A stretch of DNA of 64,000 bases from CAYWRZ01 sp964460845 (GTDB lineage Bacteria > Bacteroidota > Bacteroidia > Flavobacteriales_D > UBA2798), in the NCBI GenBank assembly GCA_964460845.1, contig CAYWRZ010000002.1, positions 62,001 through 126,000 on the forward strand, written 5' to 3'. The notes beneath the pieces were generated by a model, which was given only the letters and a program-made list of their open reading frames with translations, was not told the origin of the DNA and did not search any database. Of this stretch, positions 28,104-37,089 are shown one piece after another. A program made the translations under genes and the position numbers. Position 1 is the first letter of the stretch, and each line of letters opens with the position of its first letter.

Positions 28104-28118
28104 TTTTATATACATTTG
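28088..28118 (+). promoter_or_regulatory. Promoter for the DsbA-like/dioxygenase pair
   Basis: GTTG at 28088-28091 and TACATTTG at 28111-28118, 19 bases apart, an exact match to the -7 consensus, 24 bases before the first ATG. Confidence 0.7.
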
Positions 28119-28142
28119 TAGTAGGCATTCTATTTCAGCCCC

Positions 28143-28781
28143 ATGCAACCTGTCGAAAAAACTAAACTGTTTTATTTCTACGACCCACTCTGTGGATGGT
28201 GTTATGGCTTTGGCCCGGTAATCGCGCAGTTGCAGGAAATCTACGCCGGAATTATCGATACCGAAATCGTAAGCGGAGGCATGATCAGGGGCGAGAATAT
28301 CCCGCCGATCGGGCAAACGGCCGACTATATCCTGAAAGCTATTCCGCAGGTAGAACGTTACACAGGCATTCGTTTTGGCGAAGCCTATATTCGCCTTCTC
28401 AAAGAAGGAACGCTCGTGGTATCGTCCGAAAAACCTTCGCTGGCACTCGAAACGTTTAAATCGCTACGCAATGCTCCACACCTGACGTTTGCACACGATT
28501 TCCAAAAAGCATGGTTTGGAGAAGGTAAAAATCCCAACGAGGACCAAACCTATCTCGATTTGGCCAAAAAATATGACCTTAATCCGGAAGAATTTGCCGA
28601 ACGCCTGCATAGTTTTGATACGCTTCAGGCTACTCAACAAGGCTTTGAATTTGCCGCTAAGTTAGGTATCACCGGATTTCCTGCATTGGTGGCTTTCCGC
28701 GACCGACAGTATTACTTACTGAGTCAGGGGTATCAGGATTTTGCCCCGCTCAATACACTTCTTCACCGTTTTCTGCAATGA
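28143..28781 (+). CDS. DsbA-family thioredoxin-like protein
   Basis: 212 residues, thioredoxin fold with the helical insert of the DsbA/FrnE group. The active-site pair is CGWC at about residues 17-20 (DPLCGWCYGF), and the cis-proline loop is GITGFPALV near 178. No signal peptide is present, so it acts in the cytoplasm, unlike true DsbA. Cytoplasmic relatives take part in oxidative or thiol stress. The stop overlaps the dioxygenase start as ATGA. Confidence 0.85.
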   Translation: MQPVEKTKLFYFYDPLCGWCYGFGPVIAQLQEIYAGIIDTEIVSGGMIRGENIPPIGQTADYILKAIPQVERYTGIRFGEAYIRLLKEGTLVVSSEKPSLALETFKSLRNAPHLTFAHDFQKAWFGEGKNPNEDQTYLDLAKKYDLNPEEFAERLHSFDTLQATQQGFEFAAKLGITGFPALVAFRDRQYYLLSQGYQDFAPLNTLLHRFLQ

Positions 28782-29644
28782 ACCGCCGCGATTTTATTGT
28801 AAAAAGTACCCTTGGATCTATGGCTTTACTCCATCTTTCTTCGCTTACACGTTTGTCGGAAAGCTTACCCGAAACCGGCGCGCTGATGCCAACGCTCTTT
28901 ATCGGTCACGGAAGTCCGATGAACGCTATCGAAGACAACGAATTTACACGTGGCTGGCGTAATATTGCCGCTACCCTGCCCGCTCCCAAGGCCATTGTCT
29001 GTATCTCCGCACATTGGGAAACCCGTGGCACGTTGGTTACGGCCATGAAAACACCTCGCACTATCCACGATTTCGGTGGTTTTCCGGAAGAATTGTTCAA
29101 ACAGCAATACCCCGCCCCGGGCTCTCCGGAGTTGGCCGAAGAAATACGACTCACCGTGAAAAGTCCGGCCATAGGCGAAGATCACGCCTGGGGACTCGAT
29201 CACGGCACCTGGTCGGTACTGCTGCCCATGTTTCCCACGGCCGGAATCCCCGTGCTACAGATCAGCCTCGATTATACGCAGGATCCGAAATTTCATTATG
29301 AACTGGGTAAACAATTACTTTTTCTTCGCAAAAAAGGGGTGCTGGTGGTAGGCAGCGGCAACCTGGTGCACAACCTGCGAATGCTGCGTTGGCAGGATCA
29401 GGCTTTCGACTGGGCAACCGAAATGGACCACAAAATTACGCAGGCGCTCGATGCTAAAAACGACGAAGCGCTGATTCATTATTCGCGCTGGGGGCAAGAA
29501 GCCAAGCTGGCTATTCCCACTCCCGAACATTACCTGCCGCTGCTTTACATTACTGCATTACGTCAGCCGAACGAATCGCTTCGGTATTTTAATTCGCGTA
29601 CCACATTGGGTGCTATTTCGATGCGTTCTTTTGTAGTGTCTTGA
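28778..29644 (+). CDS. 4,5-DOPA-type extradiol dioxygenase with Tat-like leader
   Basis: 288 residues. The LigB-type catalytic domain starts at MPTLFIGHGSPM (about residue 37), with further metal-ligand candidates in ISAHWE and GLDHGTWSVLLP. The family opens catechol rings using non-heme iron. The first 30 residues (NRRDFIVKS then a hydrophobic stretch) look like a twin-arginine signal, so the enzyme may be exported folded; relatives such as YgiD start directly at the MPTLF-type segment. It is coupled by ATGA to the DsbA-like gene and ends seven bases from a convergent gene. Confidence 0.83.
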   Translation: MNRRDFIVKSTLGSMALLHLSSLTRLSESLPETGALMPTLFIGHGSPMNAIEDNEFTRGWRNIAATLPAPKAIVCISAHWETRGTLVTAMKTPRTIHDFGGFPEELFKQQYPAPGSPELAEEIRLTVKSPAIGEDHAWGLDHGTWSVLLPMFPTAGIPVLQISLDYTQDPKFHYELGKQLLFLRKKGVLVVGSGNLVHNLRMLRWQDQAFDWATEMDHKITQALDAKNDEALIHYSRWGQEAKLAIPTPEHYLPLLYITALRQPNESLRYFNSRTTLGAISMRSFVVS

Positions 29645-29651
29645 AAGACGC

Positions 29652-30305
29652 TTAATCCATAATACTTTCGATATAAAGACGCGCTTTTTCCGAACCTTCT
29701 TCGCTCGAATCAAAGCGTAAGGTTTCTTCCTCTATTGCCTGAATATCCGCATCTTTTATCGCGTACACCATACGGGTTACCTGTATATCTTCCATTTCGG
29801 AAGAAAACACATAAATTATTTCATCGGGCGAATTGATGCGCGCCATACCGGTACCATACTCTTGTATCGCAAGCGTAACGGAAGACAACGCCTGTCCGGT
29901 AGCATTATCGTAAAATATAAGCACGATTTTATCCGTAATCTCATCGTACGCTTCGGGATCCTGCTCTTTGAGATGGAAAAAATAAAGTATGCCTGTGCTT
30001 TCTCCGGCAGAAAGCTTATGGGTTGCGTACACCTCAAATCCGCTTTCGGCCGGCAATTCGTCTTCTAAATACTGCGCGGCTTCGGCCTCCGAAACGGCAA
30101 TCCATTCGGGGTCGACAGACGCACTGATTTCAATCTTGACAGGCAGTGCGATTTCGGATAAACCCGATGTTAGCCGGGTGAAATAAGCTTTGTCTTCGTT
30201 AGCCGCCGGCGTATCACTGACTGTGTTGGGAAACGTATTCCCGGAATCGGTCGGGGTACAGGCACTCAGTACGGCGAAAAAACAAATCAGATACGCATAG
30301 TTCAT
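29652..30305 (-). CDS. Lipoprotein of unknown function
   Basis: 217 residues with a lipoprotein signal (lipobox LSAC, cysteine at residue 16) followed by a Ser/Thr-rich linker to about residue 40. The rest is acidic and beta-rich with no recognised motif. Lack of Asp right after the cysteine does not argue against outer-membrane transport in this phylum. It stands alone, convergent to the dioxygenase. Confidence 0.78.
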   Translation of the reverse strand: MNYAYLICFFAVLSACTPTDSGNTFPNTVSDTPAANEDKAYFTRLTSGLSEIALPVKIEISASVDPEWIAVSEAEAAQYLEDELPAESGFEVYATHKLSAGESTGILYFFHLKEQDPEAYDEITDKIVLIFYDNATGQALSSVTLAIQEYGTGMARINSPDEIIYVFSSEMEDIQVTRMVYAIKDADIQAIEEETLRFDSSEEGSEKARLYIESIMD

Positions 30306-30485
30306 AAAAGTGCGAATTGAAGGTTACAGTTCCTGATTCCTTATCACGTTAACAACCCTTTCTTATCCATCAGAAAACGGAGCAAAACAGGTTATTTGCA
30401 GGCAATATAGGGATGAAAAATCATTAATTTAAAGTGTGATCCTTGTTTTGGATTCGATTTGTCGGCTTCGTTACCTTCAAATTTT

Positions 30486-30493
30486 TATTTTTG
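30486..30493 (+). promoter_or_regulatory. -7 element upstream of the permease gene
   Basis: TATTTTTG matches TANNTTTG exactly, 16 bases before the permease ATG. The best -33 candidate (TTTG at 30458-30461) is 24 bases away, further than usual. Confidence 0.45.
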
Positions 30494-30509
30494 AAAGAAA
30501 TACACACGC

Positions 30510-32471
30510 ATGCCCTTTCGTCAACTTTTCCGTAAAAAGCGGGTTTCTGATATTCTGCAGGCACACGAGGCCGAACAAAAATCAGGTAAAGGGCTTTCCC
30601 GGCATCTTGGCTTTCGCGACCTTACGGCTTTTGGCATAGCGGCTATTATTGGGGCCGGTATCTTCAGCACCATTGGCAAAGCGAGCTTTAACGGTGGCCC
30701 CGGAGTCGTTTTCCTATTCGTTTTTGTAGCCATTGCCTGTAGCTTTGCTGCCCTAGCTTATGCCGAATTTGCTTCGCTCGTTCCCGTATCGGGCAGCGCT
30801 TATACCTATTCGTATGTAACCTTCGGCGAATTGTTTGCCTGGATCATCGGCTGGGCGCTTATTATGGAATACGCCATCGGAAATATCGTAGTGGCTATTT
30901 CCTGGTCCGATTACTTTACTACCCTCATGGAAGGCACCTTCCGGATCCATATTCCGGAATGGATGACGATGGATTATTTCACCGCCAAAGCAGGCTTTCA
31001 GACCGTTTCCGAAAAGCTGGCCGGTGGTATGACCCTCGAACAGATAGCGGCGGTACCCGAACTCCAAAACACGCTTCCCGCCTATCAGGCATGGGCAGGC
31101 GCGCCTATGTTAGGGTCGCTGCGCATCATTCTCGACATTCCTGCTTTGGGCATGATTTTCCTTATTACCTGGCTGGTGTACAGAGGTATACGCGAATCAC
31201 GCTTTGCGAGCAACCTGATGGTGGCCATTAAAGTGATTGTGGTTATGATGGTCATTGCCGTAGGCTTTTTCTACGTAAACCCCGACAACTGGGCGCCCTT
31301 TATGCCCAACGGTACGGGCGGACTGCTTATGAGTATTTCGGCCGTGTTTTTCGCTTATATCGGTTTCGACGCCATTTCGACTACTGCCGAAGAAGCCAAA
31401 AATCCGCAACGCGATTTGCCACGCGCCATTCTTTCCTCTATTATTATCTGTACGGTGCTGTATATTCTTATTGCCCTGGTGCTGACCGGGATGGTGCACT
31501 ATACCAACCTGAATGTAGGCGATCCGCTGGCTTTTGTGTTTGAAAAAATTCCGCAGCTTAACTGGTTTTCGGGCTTTATTGCGCTGAGCGCGGTAATTGC
31601 CATGTCAAGCGTATTCCTCGTATTCCAATTGGGACAGCCCCGTATCTGGATGAGCATGAGCCGCGATGGACTACTTCCACCCCGTTTCTCCAAGGTGCAT
31701 CCGAAGTTCAAGACTCCCGCATTTGCGACGGTGGTAACCGGCTTTGTGGTGGCCATCCCTACCCTCTTTCTCGACCTCGACATTGTAGCCGATATATGCA
31801 GTTTAGGTACCTTATTTGCCTTTACGCTCGTTTGTGCGGGCGTGCTGAGGCTGGAACAGGATCCGAACGGACCCCGCGGTAAATTCAGAGTACCTTATCT
31901 CAATTCGCGATACCTTTTGCCGCTTATATTGCTCGTTATCGGAACGCTAACCTGGGTATTCAGCAAAGACGACGTGCTTGATTTTGCCTACGGGCGACAA
32001 CTGCGTCCGGCGGCCGAAATCACTGTCGAAATGCAAAAAGAACAGTATGGTGCCTTAGCACAGCTTCAGCAAGACGCGCTCGCGCTGCAAGGCGATACCC
32101 GAAGCCTGGCTACGCATCCCGATACCGCTGCTTTTTACCTCGAAAAATTATTTCCTTCCAAACAGGCCGAGCTGCTCCGCGCGCTTCCGGTTGCCGATTC
32201 GCTGAAATATGATTCGGGTTGGACGGTGATAAAATCGAACCTTCCGATGTGGTTATTTCTGATTATTGCAGTGTATATGCTGATCAGAGCCGTGTGGAAA
32301 AAGCTATCGCTGCTGCCGGTACTCGGTATGCTGAGTTGCCTGTACCTAATGGCACAGCTTGGATTCAGCAATTGGATAGGTTTTCTGATTTGGCTGGGTG
32401 TGGGCTTACTGATTTATTTCCTGTACGGATACAGACACAGCAAGCTCAAACGAAGAGAGGCTTCGTCGTAA
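30510..32471 (+). CDS. APC-family amino acid permease, cationic amino acid transporter type
   Basis: 653 residues with about 14 membrane helices. The first helix carries the APC substrate motif GIAAIIGAGIFSTIG (about 47-61); FAYIGFDAISTTAEEAKNPQRDLP near 280-303 is the highly conserved helix 6-loop of CAT-type transporters. A hydrophilic insert at about 500-560, between late helices, is rich in Gln and Leu and not part of the core fold. It probably imports amino acids with protons; the exact substrate cannot be read. Confidence 0.87.
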   Translation: MPFRQLFRKKRVSDILQAHEAEQKSGKGLSRHLGFRDLTAFGIAAIIGAGIFSTIGKASFNGGPGVVFLFVFVAIACSFAALAYAEFASLVPVSGSAYTYSYVTFGELFAWIIGWALIMEYAIGNIVVAISWSDYFTTLMEGTFRIHIPEWMTMDYFTAKAGFQTVSEKLAGGMTLEQIAAVPELQNTLPAYQAWAGAPMLGSLRIILDIPALGMIFLITWLVYRGIRESRFASNLMVAIKVIVVMMVIAVGFFYVNPDNWAPFMPNGTGGLLMSISAVFFAYIGFDAISTTAEEAKNPQRDLPRAILSSIIICTVLYILIALVLTGMVHYTNLNVGDPLAFVFEKIPQLNWFSGFIALSAVIAMSSVFLVFQLGQPRIWMSMSRDGLLPPRFSKVHPKFKTPAFATVVTGFVVAIPTLFLDLDIVADICSLGTLFAFTLVCAGVLRLEQDPNGPRGKFRVPYLNSRYLLPLILLVIGTLTWVFSKDDVLDFAYGRQLRPAAEITVEMQKEQYGALAQLQQDALALQGDTRSLATHPDTAAFYLEKLFPSKQAELLRALPVADSLKYDSGWTVIKSNLPMWLFLIIAVYMLIRAVWKKLSLLPVLGMLSCLYLMAQLGFSNWIGFLIWLGVGLLIYFLYGYRHSKLKRREASS

Positions 32472-32481
32472 AGCAAGTTTT

Positions 32482-33060
32482 TCAGAAAGTGCGCAAACTT
32501 TCGTAAAGCTTGTTCAACGGCAATCCCATTACATTAAAGAAGCAGCCTTCTATTTTGTCGATGCCCACATAGCCCATCCATTCCTGTACTCCATAAGAGC
32601 CAGCTTTATCGTAAGGCTTGCAGGTATCGACATAGTAAGCTATTTCGTCGGCGCTGAGGCTTCTGAAATACACTTCGGTAGCGGCATAAAACAGATCTTC
32701 CTTCTCGGCGTTGCGCACACAAACTCCGGTATAAACCGTGTGTTGCTGACCCGAAAGTAGTTCCAGCATTTTTATCGCTTCGGCCCTATCGGCGGGCTTA
32801 TTGAGTACTTGATTATCGATCCAGACAATGGTGTCGCAAGTGATTAGCACGGTATCGGGGGTCAGTATTTCGACACAGGCTTCTGCTTTTTTACGGGCTA
32901 AGTACAAGGCTATTGCTTCGCGCTGCAAGTCAGCGGGAAAATCTTCGTCGGTATCTTTTGTGAAAATCTGAAACGAGAGTCCGAGGCCGGCGAGCAACTG
33001 CTGTCTGCGTGGCGATTTAGAGGCAAGGATAAGCTGCTTATCCCGGAGATTGTCGAGCAT
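32482..33060 (-). CDS. Maf-family nucleotide pyrophosphatase
   Basis: 192 residues from the ATG at 33060; a longer frame upstream lies inside the ubiA-like gene. Maf proteins hydrolyse non-canonical or unbalanced NTPs (dTTP/UTP type here by resemblance). Motifs: LASKSPRRQQLL near residue 12, DTDEDFP near 34, ITCDTIVW near 72 and YDKAGSYGVQEWMG near 150. The ATG shares one base with the upstream stop (TGATG), so it is translated with the prenyltransferase. Confidence 0.9.
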   Translation of the reverse strand: MLDNLRDKQLILASKSPRRQQLLAGLGLSFQIFTKDTDEDFPADLQREAIALYLARKKAEACVEILTPDTVLITCDTIVWIDNQVLNKPADRAEAIKMLELLSGQQHTVYTGVCVRNAEKEDLFYAATEVYFRSLSADEIAYYVDTCKPYDKAGSYGVQEWMGYVGIDKIEGCFFNVMGLPLNKLYESLRTF

Positions 33061-34034
33061 CAGAGTAAAATTATGCTGAATAAAACGCCGGTAAACATAG
33101 CGAATTTGACAAATTGCGCGGCCTGGAGGTATTCTTTTCGCGTTTTTGCGTGACGGGTGAGTCCACCGCTGATAAGCAAGGGAAGTACCACGAGCAGCAG
33201 AATGTAGAGCGCATAAATCCATTCGGCGAAGAAGACCGACAGGAGAATTACGATAGATAAAATTATCAGCACGAGCAAGACCAGCACTAATCGTCGTGTT
33301 TTTTCCATACCCCAAACCAGCGGAACCGTTTTACACTGAACTACCGCATCGCCTTTGACGTCGGCCATGTCTTTTTGTATTTCCCGGATCAGCGTGCTGA
33401 GAAAAGCAAAGAGCGCAAAGCCCCAGACATAAATACCGGCCTGCGATAAGGCATCGCGGCTGAACGGATAACCGGTAAACGGATGGTTATAGGTACTTTT
33501 TAAGGCGGGCATTTCCATCCAAAGCACCAGCAACGGAACCAGTGCGGCAAGTACGGAAATAGACAGATTCCCGCTCAGAAAACGCCTTTTCATTTGCAAA
33601 GAATAAAGCCATAATGCGGTAGTGGTAAATAGATGTACCGCCAATGGCGCCGGATTCCGGTATTTGATACTGAGATAAAAACCTATGCCTACACCCAGCA
33701 AATTAAACACGATATGCGTCAGCATAGCCGTACGTTTTTTGATACGGTTACCCACGATTACCCGCTGCGGTTTATTGACCCGATCGATCCGGATGTCGAA
33801 ATAATCGTTGATGATGTACCCGGCGGCGGCGATAAAAAGCGCAGAGAGTACCAGCAGGGCAAAATCGCCGTCAGAAACCGGAAATTTCCACATCTGCCCC
33901 TGCCCCTCGCTGCGGTATTTCCACCAGCTTTGCCCTATCACCGCGTAACGAATCACATACATGGTGAACGCAATCACAAAAAGATTAACAGGTCTTAACA
34001 GACGAATAAAGGATAGCATACGCAGGTTTTGCAC
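33060..34034 (-). CDS. UbiA-family prenyltransferase
   Basis: 324 residues with eight or nine membrane helices. The first Asp-rich motif is NDYFDIRIDRVNKPQR near 76-92, which binds prenyl diphosphate through Mg2+. The second Asp-rich loop is seen as DMADVKGDA near 222. Bacteroidota copies are often called geranylgeranylglycerol-phosphate geranylgeranyltransferase, but the acceptor is unproven. A start five codons later (MLSFIRLLRP) is equally possible. It is coupled to maf. Confidence 0.85.
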   Translation of the reverse strand: MQNLRMLSFIRLLRPVNLFVIAFTMYVIRYAVIGQSWWKYRSEGQGQMWKFPVSDGDFALLVLSALFIAAAGYIINDYFDIRIDRVNKPQRVIVGNRIKKRTAMLTHIVFNLLGVGIGFYLSIKYRNPAPLAVHLFTTTALWLYSLQMKRRFLSGNLSISVLAALVPLLVLWMEMPALKSTYNHPFTGYPFSRDALSQAGIYVWGFALFAFLSTLIREIQKDMADVKGDAVVQCKTVPLVWGMEKTRRLVLVLLVLIILSIVILLSVFFAEWIYALYILLLVVLPLLISGGLTRHAKTRKEYLQAAQFVKFAMFTGVLFSIILL

Positions 34035-34106
34035 CTCTAAAATACAGAACGCGGAGCGATAAAAAAAATCCGGAGAATGGCCCGTGCCAAACCCCGTTTA
34101 GCGGAG

Positions 34107-34137
34107 GTTGCCTTCCCAACTATTCTGATTATATTTG
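34107..34137 (+). promoter_or_regulatory. Promoter for fabG
   Basis: GTTG at 34107-34110 and TATATTTG at 34130-34137, 19 bases apart, an exact -7 match; same layout as the promoter at 28088. Confidence 0.65.
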
Positions 34138-34189
34138 ATTCTCGTTCCTGCGGGAAAAAAAATCATACAGAACCAAACAAGCATTGAAC

Positions 34190-34936
34190 ATGAAATTGTT
34201 ACAGGGAAAAGTGAGCTTAATCACAGGGGCTACCCGTGGTATCGGTCGCGGTATTGCGCTGAAATTTGCCGAACAGGGCTCGCACGTTGCATTTACCTAC
34301 GTTTCTTCCGAAGAAAAAGCACGGGCACTCGAAGCCGAGCTTCAGGCACTGGGTGTCAAAGCGCGGGGCTATAAATCGGATGCGGCCGTATTTGATCAGG
34401 CTCACCAATTAGTAGAAGATGTATTGGCCGAATTCGGTACTATCGATGTGCTGGTCAACAATGCCGGCATTACCCGCGATACCTTGTTGATGCGCATGAC
34501 CGAGCAGCAATGGGACGAAGTGATGCTCACCAACCTGAAATCGGTGTTCAACCTGACTAAAGCCGTACAAAAACCAATGCTCAAGCAACGCTCAGGCTCT
34601 ATTATCAACCTCAGTTCGGTAGTGGGTGTAAAAGGCAATGCGGGACAATCGAACTACGCTGCTTCCAAAGCCGGTATTATTGGCTTCACCAAATCCATTG
34701 CGCTTGAGCTGGGTTCGCGTAACATTCGCAGCAATGCCATTGCCCCCGGGTTCATCGAAACGGAAATGACCGGCGTGTTAGACGAAAAAACCGTGCAGGG
34801 CTGGCGCGACAGCATTCCCCTGAAACGCGGCGGTTCTCCCGAAGATGTGGCCAACGCCACCCTCTTTTTGGCCTCAGACCTTTCTGCTTATATTACCGGT
34901 CAAACCTTGCACGTGTGTGGCGGGATGCTGACCTGA
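34190..34936 (+). CDS. fabG: 3-oxoacyl-ACP reductase (SDR family)
   Basis: 248 residues from the ATG at 34190. A classical short-chain dehydrogenase that reduces 3-oxoacyl-ACP with NADPH in fatty-acid elongation. TGATRGIG (cofactor loop, near residue 12), NNAG, the catalytic S in NLSSVVG, and YAASK (Tyr/Lys pair near 152-156) are all present, as is the IAPGFIETEMT stretch typical of FabG. It precedes a large membrane protein by 25 bases. Confidence 0.9.
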   Translation: MKLLQGKVSLITGATRGIGRGIALKFAEQGSHVAFTYVSSEEKARALEAELQALGVKARGYKSDAAVFDQAHQLVEDVLAEFGTIDVLVNNAGITRDTLLMRMTEQQWDEVMLTNLKSVFNLTKAVQKPMLKQRSGSIINLSSVVGVKGNAGQSNYAASKAGIIGFTKSIALELGSRNIRSNAIAPGFIETEMTGVLDEKTVQGWRDSIPLKRGGSPEDVANATLFLASDLSAYITGQTLHVCGGMLT

Positions 34937-34961
34937 TTTACTTGTTTTTTCCCCTTTTTAC

Positions 34962-37049
34962 GTGAGCGTACTCCTCTCCTATCCGGCCTGGTACATCCTG
35001 CTCTGCCTGCTTTGCGGAGCGGCCTACGCCAGCTTGCTGTATTTCAGAGCCGGTGCGCTGCGCGAAAGTCCGCTTTGGGTGCGCCGACTGCTGGCCTTCG
35101 GCCGTTTTGTGGTGATCAGCATACTCGCTTTTTTGCTGCTTGAACCGTTGATCCGTACCGAAAACCGTAAAACGGAAAAACCGGTTATCGTCATCGCACA
35201 AGACAACAGCCAATCTTTACTGCTCGCTCCCGATTCGGCCTACTATCGGAATCAATATCCGGCCGAGCTCGAAAAGCTGAGCAATACCCTGGCCGAAAAA
35301 TTTGAAGTGAAGCGCTACACCTTCGGATCGGGACTGCGGGAAAACGGCATTCTCGATTTTTCCGAAAAGCAGACACGTATCTCGCAATTGTTCGACGAAC
35401 TCTTTACGCGTTACTACAACCGTAATTTGGGCGCTATTGTGCTGGCTTCTGACGGAATCATCAATGCCGGAAGCTCTCCGCTGAATGCGCTTAAAAATTT
35501 CAAAGGCACTCCCATATTTACCATTGCTATGGGCGATACCACAGTGCGTAAAGATTTGGTGATAAACGACGTAGCGCACAACCGACTCGCTTATTCGGGC
35601 AATTCTTTTCCGGTCGAAATACAGGTCGAAGCGTTTAAAGCCGGGGGACTCTCTTCGCGCCTTCGTATATTGAAAGCGGGCAATGAAGTGGCCGGACAGA
35701 CCCTGAGTTTCGCTCAGGAACAGGTGTCGCTTGTTATCCCTTTTACCCTCGAAGCCGGAAAACCGGGCTTGCAGCGTTATCGGGTGGAGTTGGCACCCCT
35801 CGAAGGCGAGCTTACCGAAGCGAATAATTACTACGATTTTTATGTCGAAGTGCTCGACAGCAAGCAAAAGATACTTATTCTGGCACAGGCGCCGCACCCG
35901 GATATTGCTGCGTTGAAATCGGCCGCTGCTTCGCAGAAAAATTACGAAATTAAAACCGCACTGGCCGCTAACTTTAACGAGGCGATTGAACCTTACAGCC
36001 TGGTCATACTGCATCAGTTGCCTGCCCGCAATTCAAACGCCGGAGAATTGATCAAACGTTTGAAAGCCAAAAATATTCCTGTGCTTTATGTCTTGGGCGG
36101 ACAAAGTGACATTCCTGCTTTTAACCAACTCGAAACAGGTATTTCCATCCAGCAATACAGAGGCGCGCTTAATCCGGTGAATGCCCTGGCGCATACCGGT
36201 TTTACTTTTTTTACACTGAGTGAAAAAACCTTGCGCAGCCTTTCCCGCTTTCCGCCGATTCACGTGCCTTTCGGCGAATTTGTGTCGGCTCCCTCAGTTA
36301 ATTCGCTGCTCCGCCAAAAAGTGGGAGGTATGGAAACGCATTTGCCGCTCATTTTCTTTAACAAAGAGAAATCGCAGAAAACCGGGGTAATCTGCGGCGA
36401 AGGAATCTGGCGCTGGAGATTACAGAGCATGGCTTTACACGGTGATCATGAGACTTTTAATGAAATCATTACCAAGAGCATACAGTTTTTAGCAACCCGC
36501 GAAAACAAAAGTCTTTTCAGGGTGTTTGCCCGTAACACTTATACCGAAAACGAGGCGGTAGTGCTTGATGCCGAGCTGTATAACGAAAGCTATGAGCTGA
36601 TTAACGAGCCCGAAACCGACTTGAAAATCGTAAATAGCGAAGGACAGGAATACCGCTTTGTGTTTAGCAAAACCGCCCAATCGTATCGGCTCGATGCCGG
36701 GCGCCTGCCAGCGGGCGATTATACCTATACGGCCAGCGTCACATCGGGCGGTAAAAGTCATCAGGCATCGGGGCAGTTTACTGTGAGCGCTATTCAGGTC
36801 GAAATGTGGCAGTCGGTCGCTAACCACCAGCTTTTGCTGAACCTCGCCAGCAATAGCGGCGGAGAAATGGTTTATCCTTCTGATTTACAAAACCTTGCTC
36901 AGCTAATCAGTACCCGCGAGAACATTGTCGAGGTGACCTATACCCAAACCGGACTCAGCGATCTGCTGCATTTCAAATGGATTTTCTTCCTGTTGCTGCT
37001 TCTGCTCACCCTCGAATGGTCGGTGCGTAAATGGGCGGGCGCTTATTGA
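34962..37049 (+). CDS. Large membrane protein with VWA-like extracellular domain
   Basis: 695 residues from a GTG start. Two N-terminal helices (about 9-28 and 42-62) and one near the C-terminus (about 668-685) enclose a large soluble part. Just after the helices VIVIAQDNSQSL (about 74-85) resembles the DxSxS metal site of a von Willebrand A domain, with LASDGIINAG near 160 as the later Asp motif. Bacteroidota have many such proteins of unknown role, often near BatA-type genes. The middle has immunoglobulin-like beta domains. Function unknown. Confidence 0.75.
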   Translation: MSVLLSYPAWYILLCLLCGAAYASLLYFRAGALRESPLWVRRLLAFGRFVVISILAFLLLEPLIRTENRKTEKPVIVIAQDNSQSLLLAPDSAYYRNQYPAELEKLSNTLAEKFEVKRYTFGSGLRENGILDFSEKQTRISQLFDELFTRYYNRNLGAIVLASDGIINAGSSPLNALKNFKGTPIFTIAMGDTTVRKDLVINDVAHNRLAYSGNSFPVEIQVEAFKAGGLSSRLRILKAGNEVAGQTLSFAQEQVSLVIPFTLEAGKPGLQRYRVELAPLEGELTEANNYYDFYVEVLDSKQKILILAQAPHPDIAALKSAAASQKNYEIKTALAANFNEAIEPYSLVILHQLPARNSNAGELIKRLKAKNIPVLYVLGGQSDIPAFNQLETGISIQQYRGALNPVNALAHTGFTFFTLSEKTLRSLSRFPPIHVPFGEFVSAPSVNSLLRQKVGGMETHLPLIFFNKEKSQKTGVICGEGIWRWRLQSMALHGDHETFNEIITKSIQFLATRENKSLFRVFARNTYTENEAVVLDAELYNESYELINEPETDLKIVNSEGQEYRFVFSKTAQSYRLDAGRLPAGDYTYTASVTSGGKSHQASGQFTVSAIQVEMWQSVANHQLLLNLASNSGGEMVYPSDLQNLAQLISTRENIVEVTYTQTGLSDLLHFKWIFFLLLLLLTLEWSVRKWAGAY

Positions 37050-37089
37050 GTTGCCCGAAGCGGGATCTTCCCGGTCTGAATCCAGACTG

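Noticed and set aside
27940..28128. 62-residue minus-strand frame before the DsbA-like gene
   Set aside because: It overlaps the palindrome and promoter and lacks any recognisable feature.
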